Assembly: GCA_046351215.1 (NCBI GenBank) | Contig: JAXLYX010000010.1 | Span: 220,146-284,145, forward strand | Source of the DNA: JAXLYX01 sp046351215 | GTDB lineage: Bacteria; Myxococcota_A; Polyangia; Polyangiales; Houyiibacteriaceae | Length of the DNA stretch: 64,000 nucleotides | Direction: 5' to 3' | Shown: positions 25,766 to 34,216 of the stretch, one piece after another | How the letters are laid out: each line of letters starts with the position of its first letter | Position numbering within the stretch: position 1 is the stretch's first letter | The notes under the pieces: generated by a model | Databases searched by the model: none | Told to the model about the DNA's origin: nothing | The model's input: only the letters and a program-made list of their open reading frames with translations | Program-made: the position numbers and the translations under genes

Positions 25766-26833
25766 ATGGACGCACCTCGGCGGACCCGAGCTCTCGTGTC
25801 GTTCACGCTGACCGTGGTGCTCGCCACGGGGACGTGGGCCTGTTCGAGAGCGACGAGCACCCTCGGGGCCGAGCGACCGCTCGTGCGTGCCGAGAGCGAC
25901 GGCCTCGTCGTCGAGGCGTCGGCGCGCGAGGAGATCGTGACCCGTTCGCCGGGTCTTCGGGAGGCGGGCCGCTGGTTCGGCTGGGAGGACGGCAGCACCA
26001 CCTGCAACGTATACGCGGTCGTGCGGACGAGCTTCCGAGGTCGAACGGACGAGCCGGTGCGCGTACGCCTCGAAACCTCGCCGCCTCGAAGGCTCTTCAT
26101 GGACGAGGCGAGCTGCGCGCAGCGCTTGCGGGCGGTCGACGCGGCCGCGTGCGCCTCGCACGGACGAATCGCCTTCTCCCTCGACGGAGTGTTCCGTGTG
26201 GTCGAGGGGTACGCCGGACGGACCTGGATCGTCGACGCCGGCGGGGATCCTCCCTCCCGCCGGTGCGACGCCGTCGCCGCTTCGTACGGGGACACGGTCT
26301 CGCTCGTGTCGCGATCGCACCTCCACGGGGCATGCGACGCGTTGCTCACGGAGCGGGAGGCGGAGGCGGCGACGCGCTGCGTCCTCGACTCCGACTCGTT
26401 CGGCATCGGGGACACGCTCGCGCGCGACGGCGTGGTCGCCAGCGTCGTCGCGACTCGGAACGGAGCCCCGCCGACGTCGACGATCGTTCGGTGGGCTGCT
26501 CTCGTCTCGGCCGGAGAGGGCAACGGCCACGACTTCGACGTGGAGGCCGCGCTCTACGCGTTCCTCCTCGACGGAGAACCCGATTTCCGGGTGGCCGAGG
26601 ACTACATCGGCTTGGGGTTGGCTTTCGCACCCTCTCGCGCGCGGCGCACGGAGTTCCTCGAGGCGGCGATCGCCCGCTGCGAGGCCGGGCGTTCGGCCGA
26701 ATGGCAGCGATTCGCCGTCGCGGCCGCCGCTGCGGGTCTCGACGACGCATCCGTGTCCGCTCGCGTGGCGCGTGCGTGCGGCGTCGATCCCGCGCACGTC
26801 ACGCTGTACTACCCCGCGCGTGTGGCTCCCTGA
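25766..26833 (+). CDS. Hypothetical lipoprotein
   Basis: A 355-residue lipoprotein not recognised as any family. The signal runs LVSFTLTVVLATGTWAC, with the lipidated Cys at about residue 26. The mature part has about eight Cys (for example TTCNVYAVV, EASCAQRL, HGACDALL, ATRCVLD), suggesting disulfides and periplasmic folding. Two near-repeated GDT segments (SYGDTVSLV, GIGDTLARDG) are noted. The C-terminal part is Ala-rich helix (AAAAAGLDDASVSARVARAC). The ATG at 25766 follows the upstream gene by 52 bp on the same strand, so co-transcription is possible. Confidence 0.78.
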   Translation: MDAPRRTRALVSFTLTVVLATGTWACSRATSTLGAERPLVRAESDGLVVEASAREEIVTRSPGLREAGRWFGWEDGSTTCNVYAVVRTSFRGRTDEPVRVRLETSPPRRLFMDEASCAQRLRAVDAAACASHGRIAFSLDGVFRVVEGYAGRTWIVDAGGDPPSRRCDAVAASYGDTVSLVSRSHLHGACDALLTEREAEAATRCVLDSDSFGIGDTLARDGVVASVVATRNGAPPTSTIVRWAALVSAGEGNGHDFDVEAALYAFLLDGEPDFRVAEDYIGLGLAFAPSRARRTEFLEAAIARCEAGRSAEWQRFAVAAAAAGLDDASVSARVARACGVDPAHVTLYYPARVAP

Positions 26834-26871
26834 CGACAGCCGCTCGAGAACCACGACCGATGTCGTCGAGC

Positions 26872-27108
26872 TCAGGTCGGGTCATCGCGGCGAACGAGGC
26901 GACCGGGTGCGTGGGCGCGACTGTAGTCGGGGATCGATCGCCCACTCGAGGCCCAGGCGTCGAGCGTGAGCTCCCAGACCATCGCGATGCGCGCGGAGGC
27001 GTCCACACCGGAGACGTCCGGCTCGGACCCCTCGCTCAACGGGACGCGCTTCACGGGGAGATTCGCACGGGCACGCGCTCGTCTGCGTCGTTCGGATTCG
27101 GAGGTCAC
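26872..27108 (-). CDS. Small conserved-type protein (78 aa) with PDYSRxxxPGRLxR tail
   Basis: A 78-residue protein with a basic N-terminus (SESERRRRARARAN) and a compact C-terminal domain in which ARIAMVWELTLDAWA is followed by IPDYSRAHAPGRLVRR. I recognise this pattern from small uncharacterised proteins with W-L-T-x-x-A-W and P-x-Y-x-R-x-x-x-P-G-R motifs that occur singly in proteobacterial and myxobacterial genomes. The function is unknown. The start is a GTG at 27108; no strong ribosome-binding site is visible. It is convergent with the lipoprotein gene at 26833 (38 bp apart). Confidence 0.65.
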   Translation of the reverse strand: MTSESERRRRARARANLPVKRVPLSEGSEPDVSGVDASARIAMVWELTLDAWASSGRSIPDYSRAHAPGRLVRRDDPT

Positions 27109-27224
27109 GGTGCCAGGATACCACGGCCCGAGGGGAGCTCTCCTCGCTCGTGGGTGAGGCCGCGCCGGGCCCCGGAGTCCGCCCGAACGAGCGTCCTCGC
27201 GCAGCACGACCTGCGCCCTTCGCC

Positions 27225-28166
27225 TCAGTGCACGCAGACGGAGCGCATCTCGCCGCCGACGTTCTCGACGCTGCACGTGCGGAACCCGAGGGACGTGCAG
27301 TCGAGCCCACGGTAGTCCCCGTTGATGCACGACTCGAGCTGGTTGCCGTTGCAGCGGTCGGCCTGATCCGGCGAGCACGCGTTGCCGCGGGGCAGGCAGA
27401 CCGCCACGCCGCGCTCGACCCCGCAGCGTCCGCCCGGTTGGTACGTGGTGCAGTCGATCCGGATCTCGTGGTTCGAGCGCGAATCGCAGACGACGAGGGT
27501 GTTGCCGTCGCAGGCCGCCGCCGACTGCTGGCAGGCGGGTCCCGGACGGACGCACCCCGCGCTCGTCGTGCCCCCGACGGTCACGACGCCACACGTGCCA
27601 CCCTCGTAGACCTGCGTGCAATCCAGAGAGAACGGGAGGAGCAAACCGCTTCGGCAGCCGACCCAGCGGTTGCCCTCGCAGTGCGACGGGGTCGCGGGGT
27701 CGCAGGCCGTCTGGCTGGCATCGACGCAGTCGGCCTGGCTGCCACTCGCCACACACTTCTGGCCGTGCGCGGCGCAGTCGAACGCCACGCCGGAGCTGCT
27801 GGTGTTGTCACAGTGCAGCCAGAGGTCGCCATCGCAGCTATCCCCCGAATGGGTCGCGCAATAGGCCGGCCCGTGGTCGTGCGAGAGGCACGCGAGCCAC
27901 TCGTCACACGTGGGTAGATTCGCGCAATCCACCATTTGTTGGGCGTCGTCCGGAAAGCTCGCGCCCATCGCGAATTCCGTCAGCTGGGACGAGACGCAGG
28001 AGCCGATCGACCCGGCCCCCTGGTAGCTGTTCGTGCCGTCCCCGCAGGAGAGCCGGAAGGCACAATCGCGCTGGAACGTGGTCGTGCTCGAGCTCGAGCC
28101 GGGGGAGCTGCTGCTGCACGCCGTCAAGGAACCCACCAGCAGAAGGAGACCAAGGCTCTCGCGCAT
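27225..28166 (-). CDS. Cys-rich repeat lipoprotein
   Basis: A 313-residue lipoprotein with signal GLLLLVGSLTAC and a Ser-rich start to the mature chain. Four degenerate units of about 45 residues share the pattern C-x-G-[DN]-x(3)-x-C ... DC ... C: CDGDLWLHC, CEGNRWVGC, CDGNTLVVC and CNGNQLESC open them. More than 25 Cys suggest a disulfide-stabilised extracellular surface protein. The function is unknown. ATG 28166 is preferred over the GTG 3 bp upstream because GGAGG then sits 7 bp before it. Its base composition seems a little lower in GC than its neighbours. Confidence 0.88.
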   Translation of the reverse strand: MRESLGLLLLVGSLTACSSSSPGSSSSTTTFQRDCAFRLSCGDGTNSYQGAGSIGSCVSSQLTEFAMGASFPDDAQQMVDCANLPTCDEWLACLSHDHGPAYCATHSGDSCDGDLWLHCDNTSSSGVAFDCAAHGQKCVASGSQADCVDASQTACDPATPSHCEGNRWVGCRSGLLLPFSLDCTQVYEGGTCGVVTVGGTTSAGCVRPGPACQQSAAACDGNTLVVCDSRSNHEIRIDCTTYQPGGRCGVERGVAVCLPRGNACSPDQADRCNGNQLESCINGDYRGLDCTSLGFRTCSVENVGGEMRSVCVH

Positions 28167-28290
28167 CACGACACCTCCACGCCTCGAGCCGGCCCGCCCG
28201 ACGATCGGCCGGGCACACTAGCACGTGGCATCCCTCCGAGGAGCGCCCTCGCGGACGTGCTCTCGGTGTGTCCACGCCGCGGCCCGGGCT

Positions 28291-29124
28291 TCACGCCCAG
28301 CGATCCACGAGCGGCCGAACCTCGAGCTCCACGACCTCGCGCACGTCGAAGAGGCGGCCCACGCCGCGCGCGTCCTCGCGGATCCGGAACGTGGCCGGCA
28401 ACGAGGTCAGGTCGCGCTGCACGTCGGCGAGCGGAACGAACGTCGCCTCGGCGATCGCGGAGGCCACGAGCTCGGGCTCGCGGACTCGATGCACCACGAT
28501 CGCGCACGGCCCGTCGAGAAGCCTCTTGTCGAACGCCCAGAGCATCGCGTCGAGGTCGCCTCCGAGGCCCGTCCCGAGCACGGCGAGACGCCGGGGGTCT
28601 CGCCGGTCGACGACGACGCCGAGGCATCCGAACTCTTGGGTGGGGAAGAGCCACCAAGCCTCGGTCGCTCGGATGCTCTCGAGATGCACATCGCTGCCGC
28701 CGAGCGCGTTGTCCGCCGCGAGGAGCGCGCGTGCGAACGGCATCGCGTCGTCCGGCGCGAGGTCGAACGAGAACGGGAAGGGACTCGCGTGCTCGACCTC
28801 GAGCTCGAGCGTGACGCGGCCCATCCAATGGTCCGGATGAAAAGGGGAGGGAAACGAGAGGTGATCCGCGCTCACGAGCCGCATGGAGAGGACCCGCACG
28901 TCGTCGAGTCGCGCGGGGCTTCCGAGGCCTGCGCGAACGGCCACGAGCGCATCGATCGGATCCACGGCGAAGACGGATGTCTCGAGGGTCACCCAGAACT
29001 CTGACGTGGGCTCGAGGATTCGATCCGCTTTGCGCTCGCCCTGCCTGCGCACGATGCGTCGTCGAGCCCGGACCGGCAGGTCGAGACCGAGGAAGTGGAG
29101 GGTGCGAGGCTCGGTGATCGGCAT
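28291..29124 (-). CDS. Hypothetical protein
   Basis: A 277-residue protein not matching any family I know. No signal peptide or membrane segment is evident. The sequence alternates hydrophobic strands with Arg/Asp turns (DDVRVLSMRLVSADHLSF, GRVTLELEVEHASPFPFSFD, GCLGVVVDRRDPRRLAVLG), consistent with a mostly beta or mixed alpha/beta fold. The ATG at 29124 gives MPITEPRTLHFLGLDLPVR; the longer frame upstream is Arg/Pro/Ser-rich and looks like shadow. It is divergent from the gene at 29368 with 243 bp between them, in which no other gene is seen. Confidence 0.7.
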   Translation of the reverse strand: MPITEPRTLHFLGLDLPVRARRRIVRRQGERKADRILEPTSEFWVTLETSVFAVDPIDALVAVRAGLGSPARLDDVRVLSMRLVSADHLSFPSPFHPDHWMGRVTLELEVEHASPFPFSFDLAPDDAMPFARALLAADNALGGSDVHLESIRATEAWWLFPTQEFGCLGVVVDRRDPRRLAVLGTGLGGDLDAMLWAFDKRLLDGPCAIVVHRVREPELVASAIAEATFVPLADVQRDLTSLPATFRIREDARGVGRLFDVREVVELEVRPLVDRWA

Positions 29125-29367
29125 CGGTGCGGGGGAAGGATGGAGCGGAGTGGGTGCGGCGGGAAGCACGGAGCCGCGTGTCGTGTCGAGGGCGGGCGGA
29201 GGCCCTGGGAGCGAGCAGCGCTCGAGCTGCGCTCGCTCGGCAACCCGGCTGCGAACGGCTACACGGCCCTGCTGCCGATCCGCCATGGCCGGAACCCCAC
29301 TGCCACTCTGGACGGCGGACGGCCGAGGGGAGAAACCGCCTCCGGCTTCCGGTACGATGGAGGGACG

Positions 29368-29847
29368 ATGCGGCCGCCCACCCTCCGACTCGCCCTCCTG
29401 ATGGCGCTCCTCGGCTCCGCGAATGCGCGGGCCGATGTCGTGCTGCCGCGGGAATACGTGGAGCCCTGCACCGTCGAGAGCCGCTCGGACGAGCGGCACG
29501 AGTGCAAGGCCTGTGCGCGCTCGTATCGGCAACCCGCCGAGCACTGCGCCACCGAGGTCGGTCCCGGCTACACGCTCGCGTGCAAGACCACGGGCGCTTC
29601 GACCTGGACCGAGGTCTGGTGTCGCGAGCGTCCCCGCGACGGTGGGACACGGCCGACGCCAGGAGCAGCGACGCACGGACGACGGAAGGCCGCGGCGGCG
29701 ACCGTCCTCGCCGATGCTGCGCCACCGTCGGGAGGTCGCTGCACCTTCTCCCACGAATCGAACGGCGCGCCGACGTACGCGCTCGGCATGCTCGGCGTCC
29801 TCGGATGGACCGTCGTCCGAGCGCGACGCCGACGCTCCGGCTCCTGA
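29368..29847 (+). CDS. Small secreted protein with MYXO-CTERM-like tail
   Basis: A 159-residue exported protein. It has a signal peptide (LRLALLMALLGSANARA), then a Cys-containing domain (EPCTVESRS, HECKACARSY, EHCATEVG, LACKTTG, WCRERP). A low-complexity linker leads to a tail with Cys (SGGRCTFSHES), a hydrophobic stretch (APTYALGMLGVLGWTVV) and RARRRR. This is the second MYXO-CTERM-type candidate in the window. GGAGGG lies 6 bp before the ATG. It ends 6 bp from the convergent propeller lipoprotein. Confidence 0.82.
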   Translation: MRPPTLRLALLMALLGSANARADVVLPREYVEPCTVESRSDERHECKACARSYRQPAEHCATEVGPGYTLACKTTGASTWTEVWCRERPRDGGTRPTPGAATHGRRKAAAATVLADAAPPSGGRCTFSHESNGAPTYALGMLGVLGWTVVRARRRRSGS

Positions 29848-29853
29848 GGAGGC

Positions 29854-32607
29854 TCAGGGAGCCGAGGCTTCCGAGAAGAACGGCGCGAGGGTCCCCGGAA
29901 CGAAGTCGCCGCGGAAGGTCGGCGGCCCGAGCGGCGCCGTGCGTGCGTCGCCCGGCGCCCGATGGAGGTACTGCGTTCGAGCCGCCGAGCTGAACACTCG
30001 GCCCTCGGCGTCGCGCCCGAGGACCTCGACCTCCTCGCCGACCCGGCCCCCGAGCAGGATCGGCGTGTCGGGGCGCGCGACGCTCCGGAGCTCCACGGTT
30101 CCGTCGCGCACCAGCGCCACCGCGCGCCCGTTCGGCGCGATCCGCGCGAGCGAGATCCCATCGCAGCGGCCGAGCGTCGCGAGGACGGACGGATCCTCGG
30201 CCTGCGAGTATCCGAGCATCCGCAGCTCGCCGTCTTCGCCGCACACGAGCATCCGATCCACGGCGCGCCCCTCGGCTCGCGCGACGGCGAGGAGCTCGCC
30301 CGGGACCGGCAGCGTCCTCCTTCCCGGCAGGTCGACGAGCCGGCGGAAGCCGTGCTCCGAGGAGACGACGAAGGCAGGGCCGCCGCGGACCTCGAACACG
30401 TCGATTGACGACCGGAAGGCGTCGTCCTGCGCATCCAGATCGAGAGCGAGGAGGGGGTTCCGCGCCATCCCGTCCGGCTCCTCGACCTGCAGATGGGTGA
30501 GCGCGGGCCCGATGTGGACGACGTAGGCGAACCCCGAGCTCGAGACGAGGATCAGCTCTTCGCCCTCGGCGGCCTCGAGAGTCCGGACGCCACCGCGACC
30601 CGAAGCGAGCAGCGTCACGGACGAGGAATCCCGCTGGAGGAGGAGGGACGTCGGGCCCGAACCGAAGGCGATCCCTCCGAGCCCGCCCTCGAACGGATGA
30701 TGCTGGACGACCCGGCCGCTCGACACGTCGATCACCGCCACACGATCGCGCGAGACGACGACGAGACGAGCGCCCGTCGCGTCGAACTCGGCCGCGAAGG
30801 GGCAGTACGCCGGCTCGTCGTCGCACGGCAAGGTCCGACGGAGATCCACGCGGCGCCGCGAGCCATCGCGTCGCACGAGCCAGAAGGCCTCCCGGTCGAC
30901 GACGAAGGCGACCGCGCCCGAAGCCTCGATCGCGACGAGGCGCTCCCGAGGACGGAGCGAGAGCCCCGGCGGCTCGACACGGCAGTGGTCGAGGTAGCGT
31001 CCTGCGCGATCGCGAACCGTGATCATGTTCGCGCCGGGATCCGAGCCGTAGACCGCGAATCCGCCGTTCGAGAGGGCGAGGGCTCCCGCCGAGACCTGGC
31101 AGGCGATGGGGTGGAGCCCGCCCGCGTCCACCTCGAACCCGCCCCGCTCGGAGAGGGCGAGCAGTGCATCGCCGGTGCTCGACCAGAGGAGTCGGTCGGG
31201 CACGATCGCGAACACGTCCGCGCCTCCCGATCGCTGCTGTTGCGCGACGAGGTCGAAGAGGAGAGCGCGACCCGCGAGCCGCGTGATGGCCAGCTGCCCG
31301 TCCTGCGAGGCCTCGACCCGATCGTCGGCGCGCGACCGGACCGGGTCGCCCGAGCTGCCGAGCACACGTGGGGCCGCCGTGAACGGCGCGTCGACGATCG
31401 CGAGGGTCCCGTCCGTGCGGAGGATCAGTGCGCGTTCGCAGTCGCCGACCGCGGCGACCGAGATCGCCGACGCCTCGGAGAAGCGAGCCCGGATCTCCCG
31501 CGTCGCGCTCGCCACGAGGAGCAAGGAGCCATCCACGTCGTGGGAGACGATGCAGCGTCCGTCGGCCGAGAACGAGACCGATGCGGAGCCCGGGAACGGA
31601 AGCGTCGCTCCGTCGGCGGCATCGAGCGTGGTCCGCTCGACCCACGTCGTCCCCTCGCTCACGAGCACGCGGCTCCCGTCGGGCCGGAAGACCGGCACCC
31701 GACTCGTGCGCTCGACGGAGACGAGCCTCCCGTCCTCGCCGAGCCGCCGGGTTCGATGCGGCACGGCGGCACGCTCGGCCCGATCCGAGGACCAGTACCG
31801 CGAATCGTCCCGCGGCCGGGTGACGATCACGAGGGTTCGACCATCCGGCTCGTAGCGGAACAGGTCGACGTCGTCGCGGTCGTCGAGGGCGACGACGCGT
31901 CGTGCGCCGGTTCGCGGATCGAGGCGTACGATCCGAGCCTTCGGAAGGGACGTCCGCCCGACGCGCTGGACCGTCCGACCGGTCGAAGGGTCGGTCTCCG
32001 AGACGACGCTCGGCTCGCTCTCGGGCTCCGACTCGAGGGCGATCTCGACGTACGCGACCTCGACCGCCCCCGGAGCGACCGCCACTGCTTCCGGCCCGTA
32101 GCGCGCGAGCATCGGCTCGAGCTCGAGGCCGATCAGGCGGTCCTGCGCGAGGTCCCAGAGATGGAGCCGAGGGTTCGAGGCGTACCGCCCGACCGATGAG
32201 ATCGCGGCGTAGCGCCCGGTCGCATCGAGCACGATCGAAGCCGAGCGGGCGCGCTCGTCGAGCGAAGGAACACGTCGGCGCGCACGAACCTCCCCCGTGT
32301 CGAGATCCACGAGGACCACGGTTCCGTCCGCCCCACGCTGCACGGCGAGGTGCGTCCCGGGGACGAGGGCGAGCTCCGGCCATCCGCTCGGTCGGGCCTG
32401 GAAGACCTCGTCCCCCTCCGAGAACGTCTCCGGTTCCGGGACCGGCGTCGGCGTGGTCTCCATCTCGGCGCCGGACGCAACGACCGCTGCGGGCTCGGGT
32501 CGAGGCTGCGAGGCGCATGCGGAAACGACGAGCACAAGGGCCAGCGTCCATCGCGCCCGCAACGGCCGCGGCCCAGGCGTCCACCCGAGAGAACGTGCAG
32601 GGGTCAT
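29854..32607 (-). CDS. Large beta-propeller (WD40/PQQ-like) lipoprotein
   Basis: A 917-residue protein with lipoprotein signal (LALVLVVSAC, lipobox Cys at about 31) and a Pro/Glu-rich linker. After that it consists almost wholly of blade-like repeats: VLVDLDTGEVRARR, VRLDPRTGARRVVAL, RYEPDGRTLVIVTR, SFSADGRCIVSHDVDG, IDVSSGRVVQHHP and RIAPNGRAVALVRDG are examples. Two or more propellers are likely given the length. It probably sits on the periplasmic or outer-membrane surface as a binding scaffold; no enzymatic residues were recognised. The start at 32607 was chosen for the signal; upstream sequence in frame is shadow. Confidence 0.83.
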   Translation of the reverse strand: MTPARSLGWTPGPRPLRARWTLALVLVVSACASQPRPEPAAVVASGAEMETTPTPVPEPETFSEGDEVFQARPSGWPELALVPGTHLAVQRGADGTVVLVDLDTGEVRARRRVPSLDERARSASIVLDATGRYAAISSVGRYASNPRLHLWDLAQDRLIGLELEPMLARYGPEAVAVAPGAVEVAYVEIALESEPESEPSVVSETDPSTGRTVQRVGRTSLPKARIVRLDPRTGARRVVALDDRDDVDLFRYEPDGRTLVIVTRPRDDSRYWSSDRAERAAVPHRTRRLGEDGRLVSVERTSRVPVFRPDGSRVLVSEGTTWVERTTLDAADGATLPFPGSASVSFSADGRCIVSHDVDGSLLLVASATREIRARFSEASAISVAAVGDCERALILRTDGTLAIVDAPFTAAPRVLGSSGDPVRSRADDRVEASQDGQLAITRLAGRALLFDLVAQQQRSGGADVFAIVPDRLLWSSTGDALLALSERGGFEVDAGGLHPIACQVSAGALALSNGGFAVYGSDPGANMITVRDRAGRYLDHCRVEPPGLSLRPRERLVAIEASGAVAFVVDREAFWLVRRDGSRRRVDLRRTLPCDDEPAYCPFAAEFDATGARLVVVSRDRVAVIDVSSGRVVQHHPFEGGLGGIAFGSGPTSLLLQRDSSSVTLLASGRGGVRTLEAAEGEELILVSSSGFAYVVHIGPALTHLQVEEPDGMARNPLLALDLDAQDDAFRSSIDVFEVRGGPAFVVSSEHGFRRLVDLPGRRTLPVPGELLAVARAEGRAVDRMLVCGEDGELRMLGYSQAEDPSVLATLGRCDGISLARIAPNGRAVALVRDGTVELRSVARPDTPILLGGRVGEEVEVLGRDAEGRVFSSAARTQYLHRAPGDARTAPLGPPTFRGDFVPGTLAPFFSEASAP

Positions 32608-32777
32608 GAGACCATGATGCGCCCCCAACCCCTCGAGGGAAGGGCTGTCGTCGCAACTCCCGGGCGACCGTCGGAATGGAGCTCCGGCCTCGGGGACGTG
32701 GAGGATCCGGAGATCGGCGTCGAGGCCGCCTCGGGAGGCCCACGCCCTCGCGCACGGACCCCCCCCCTCCACTCGCT

Positions 32778-33941
32778 TCAGCCGCTGGTCGGCAGCGCGT
32801 GCTTCTCGACGAAGGTCCCGTTCGTCACGTTCCACCAGGTCTCCTCGGTCGGAACGGAGTACGAGAACGTCCCCTTCACGGAGACGACGATGGGCGTCGA
32901 GCCGGGAGCGCCCGAGTCGAGCACGAGCTCCCCGTCGTACGTGACGTCGTAGTTCGCCCGGTAGAACAGCGCCTCCACCTCGACGTTCGTCTTCGCCGGC
33001 ACCTGCACCGTGCACACCTGCCGGAACGCGGTCGACTCGAGGTCGGTCGTTCCGCCGCCGATCTGCGCGAACTCCGTGTGCGAGATCGCGCTCTCGAAGC
33101 TCGTCGTCATCTTGACGCCGGTCTTCACGACTCCGGTGTTGACCTCGGTGGCGACCTCGGCCGAGACGCCGAGCTTGAAGCCGAGCTCCGTGGAGCTCCC
33201 GCTCGTCCACGTTCCCGTGACCGTCCGACTCCGCATCTTGGTGACGTCGAACACGTACGTCGTCTCGCGATCGGAGGTGTTGTTGTAGTTCGTGCGCTTG
33301 ACGCTCTCGGGGATCCACTCGATCGGCCCGGCCGTGGTGGTGGTGATCTTCGGCCGGAGATTGCTCAGGATCGACCCCGCGTTGAGCACGTAGGGATGCT
33401 GGTCGTCGGGATACGACTCGGAGCCCGTCCAGAGGAAGAAGCCGCTCCCCTGGATGTTCCACGTGCTCTCCCGGTCCTTCCAGATGCACGGCGAGAGCAG
33501 CTCGGAGTGCTTCACGAGCGCCTTGTGGACGCAGCGGAAGTGCGGATCCGGATCGTTCGCCGCGTCGGGATCGTGGAGCACGGCGACGTCGCTCAGGGCG
33601 ACGTAGTCGGCGCTCGGTGGGACCGGCCGATAGATCGTGAGCTGCCCCTTCGACGGATTGGCGACGGGAAAGAGGCGCTCCCATCGACCGGGCTTCGCGA
33701 GCACCGCGCTCTTCGCCGTCACCCTCTTCGTGTCGCGCACGACCGTCGGCGCCGCCGACAGCCGCTTGAGGTCCTCCTTCGTCGGTGGCTCGCCGCTGCC
33801 CTCCGTGCAGACGTACCCGATCCGGACTTCGCCCTCTTCGAGTCGAGGGCGCCAGTAGTGCGCGTCGTAGTATTCCGTGACGAGCTCGAGGTTGTACTGA
33901 TCGCGGATCGTGATGAATTCCACGGGACTCTGGTCGGACAT
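32778..33941 (-). CDS. Vps62-like plus aerolysin/ETX-MTX2-like putative pore-forming protein
   Basis: A 387-residue protein. Residues about 95-171 resemble the Vps62/DUF946 fold: TIYRPVPPSADYVALSDVAV, FRCVHKALV and PCIWKDRES. Residues about 205-345 look like an aerolysin-type (ETX/MTX2) pore-forming module: GPIEWIPESVKRTNYNNTSD begins it, two long strands rich in Ser/Thr/Val with alternating polarity follow (MRSRTVTGTWTSGSSTELGF and VKMTTSFESAISHTEFAQIG), and then TVQVPAKTNVEVEALFYRAN, the classic 'VPxxTxVxV' strand. No signal peptide is present, so release may need lysis or a contractile system. The ribosome-binding site is AAGGAG, 6 bp before the ATG. Confidence 0.72.
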   Translation of the reverse strand: MSDQSPVEFITIRDQYNLELVTEYYDAHYWRPRLEEGEVRIGYVCTEGSGEPPTKEDLKRLSAAPTVVRDTKRVTAKSAVLAKPGRWERLFPVANPSKGQLTIYRPVPPSADYVALSDVAVLHDPDAANDPDPHFRCVHKALVKHSELLSPCIWKDRESTWNIQGSGFFLWTGSESYPDDQHPYVLNAGSILSNLRPKITTTTAGPIEWIPESVKRTNYNNTSDRETTYVFDVTKMRSRTVTGTWTSGSSTELGFKLGVSAEVATEVNTGVVKTGVKMTTSFESAISHTEFAQIGGGTTDLESTAFRQVCTVQVPAKTNVEVEALFYRANYDVTYDGELVLDSGAPGSTPIVVSVKGTFSYSVPTEETWWNVTNGTFVEKHALPTSG

Positions 33942-34138
33942 GATCGCTCCTTCGTCGGACTTCAGGTCTCGCCGCTGGCTCCGGAGGTCGCTCGTCCGGA
34001 TTCGAGCGCTCCGCAGCCTCCCGGCGACAGGCGGCGCGCGCGCTCTCGGTGGACGACCCTCGGGAGCTCACGAGCCTTGCTGGGCACGGACGCTCTCACG
34101 GGACGAACGCGCTCTCGTCCGACGATCTCGGGAATCGA

Positions 34139-34168
34139 GCGCGAGCGTGACGCGCGTCACGCTCGCGC
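34139..34168. promoter_or_regulatory. 30-bp perfect palindrome
   Basis: The arm GCGCGAGCGTGACGC is followed directly by its exact reverse complement, with no spacer. It sits 49 bp beyond the stop of the gene at 34217 and 197 bp upstream of the pore-forming protein start. No T-run follows on either strand, and a zero-length loop makes a hairpin poor. An operator (dyad GTGACGCGCGTCAC) is more likely than a terminator. The remainder of 33942-34216 holds no gene. Confidence 0.6.
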
Positions 34169-34216
34169 GGGGCGGGGAGGTCGACGAGGCGGCCCGCGCC
34201 TTCGCCTCGCGCTCGA

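Noticed and set aside
28166..32755. 1529-codon minus-strand frame
   Set aside because: Arg/Ser/Pro-rich low-complexity translation with no motif; it is out of frame with the beta-propeller lipoprotein and other real genes on the same stretch.
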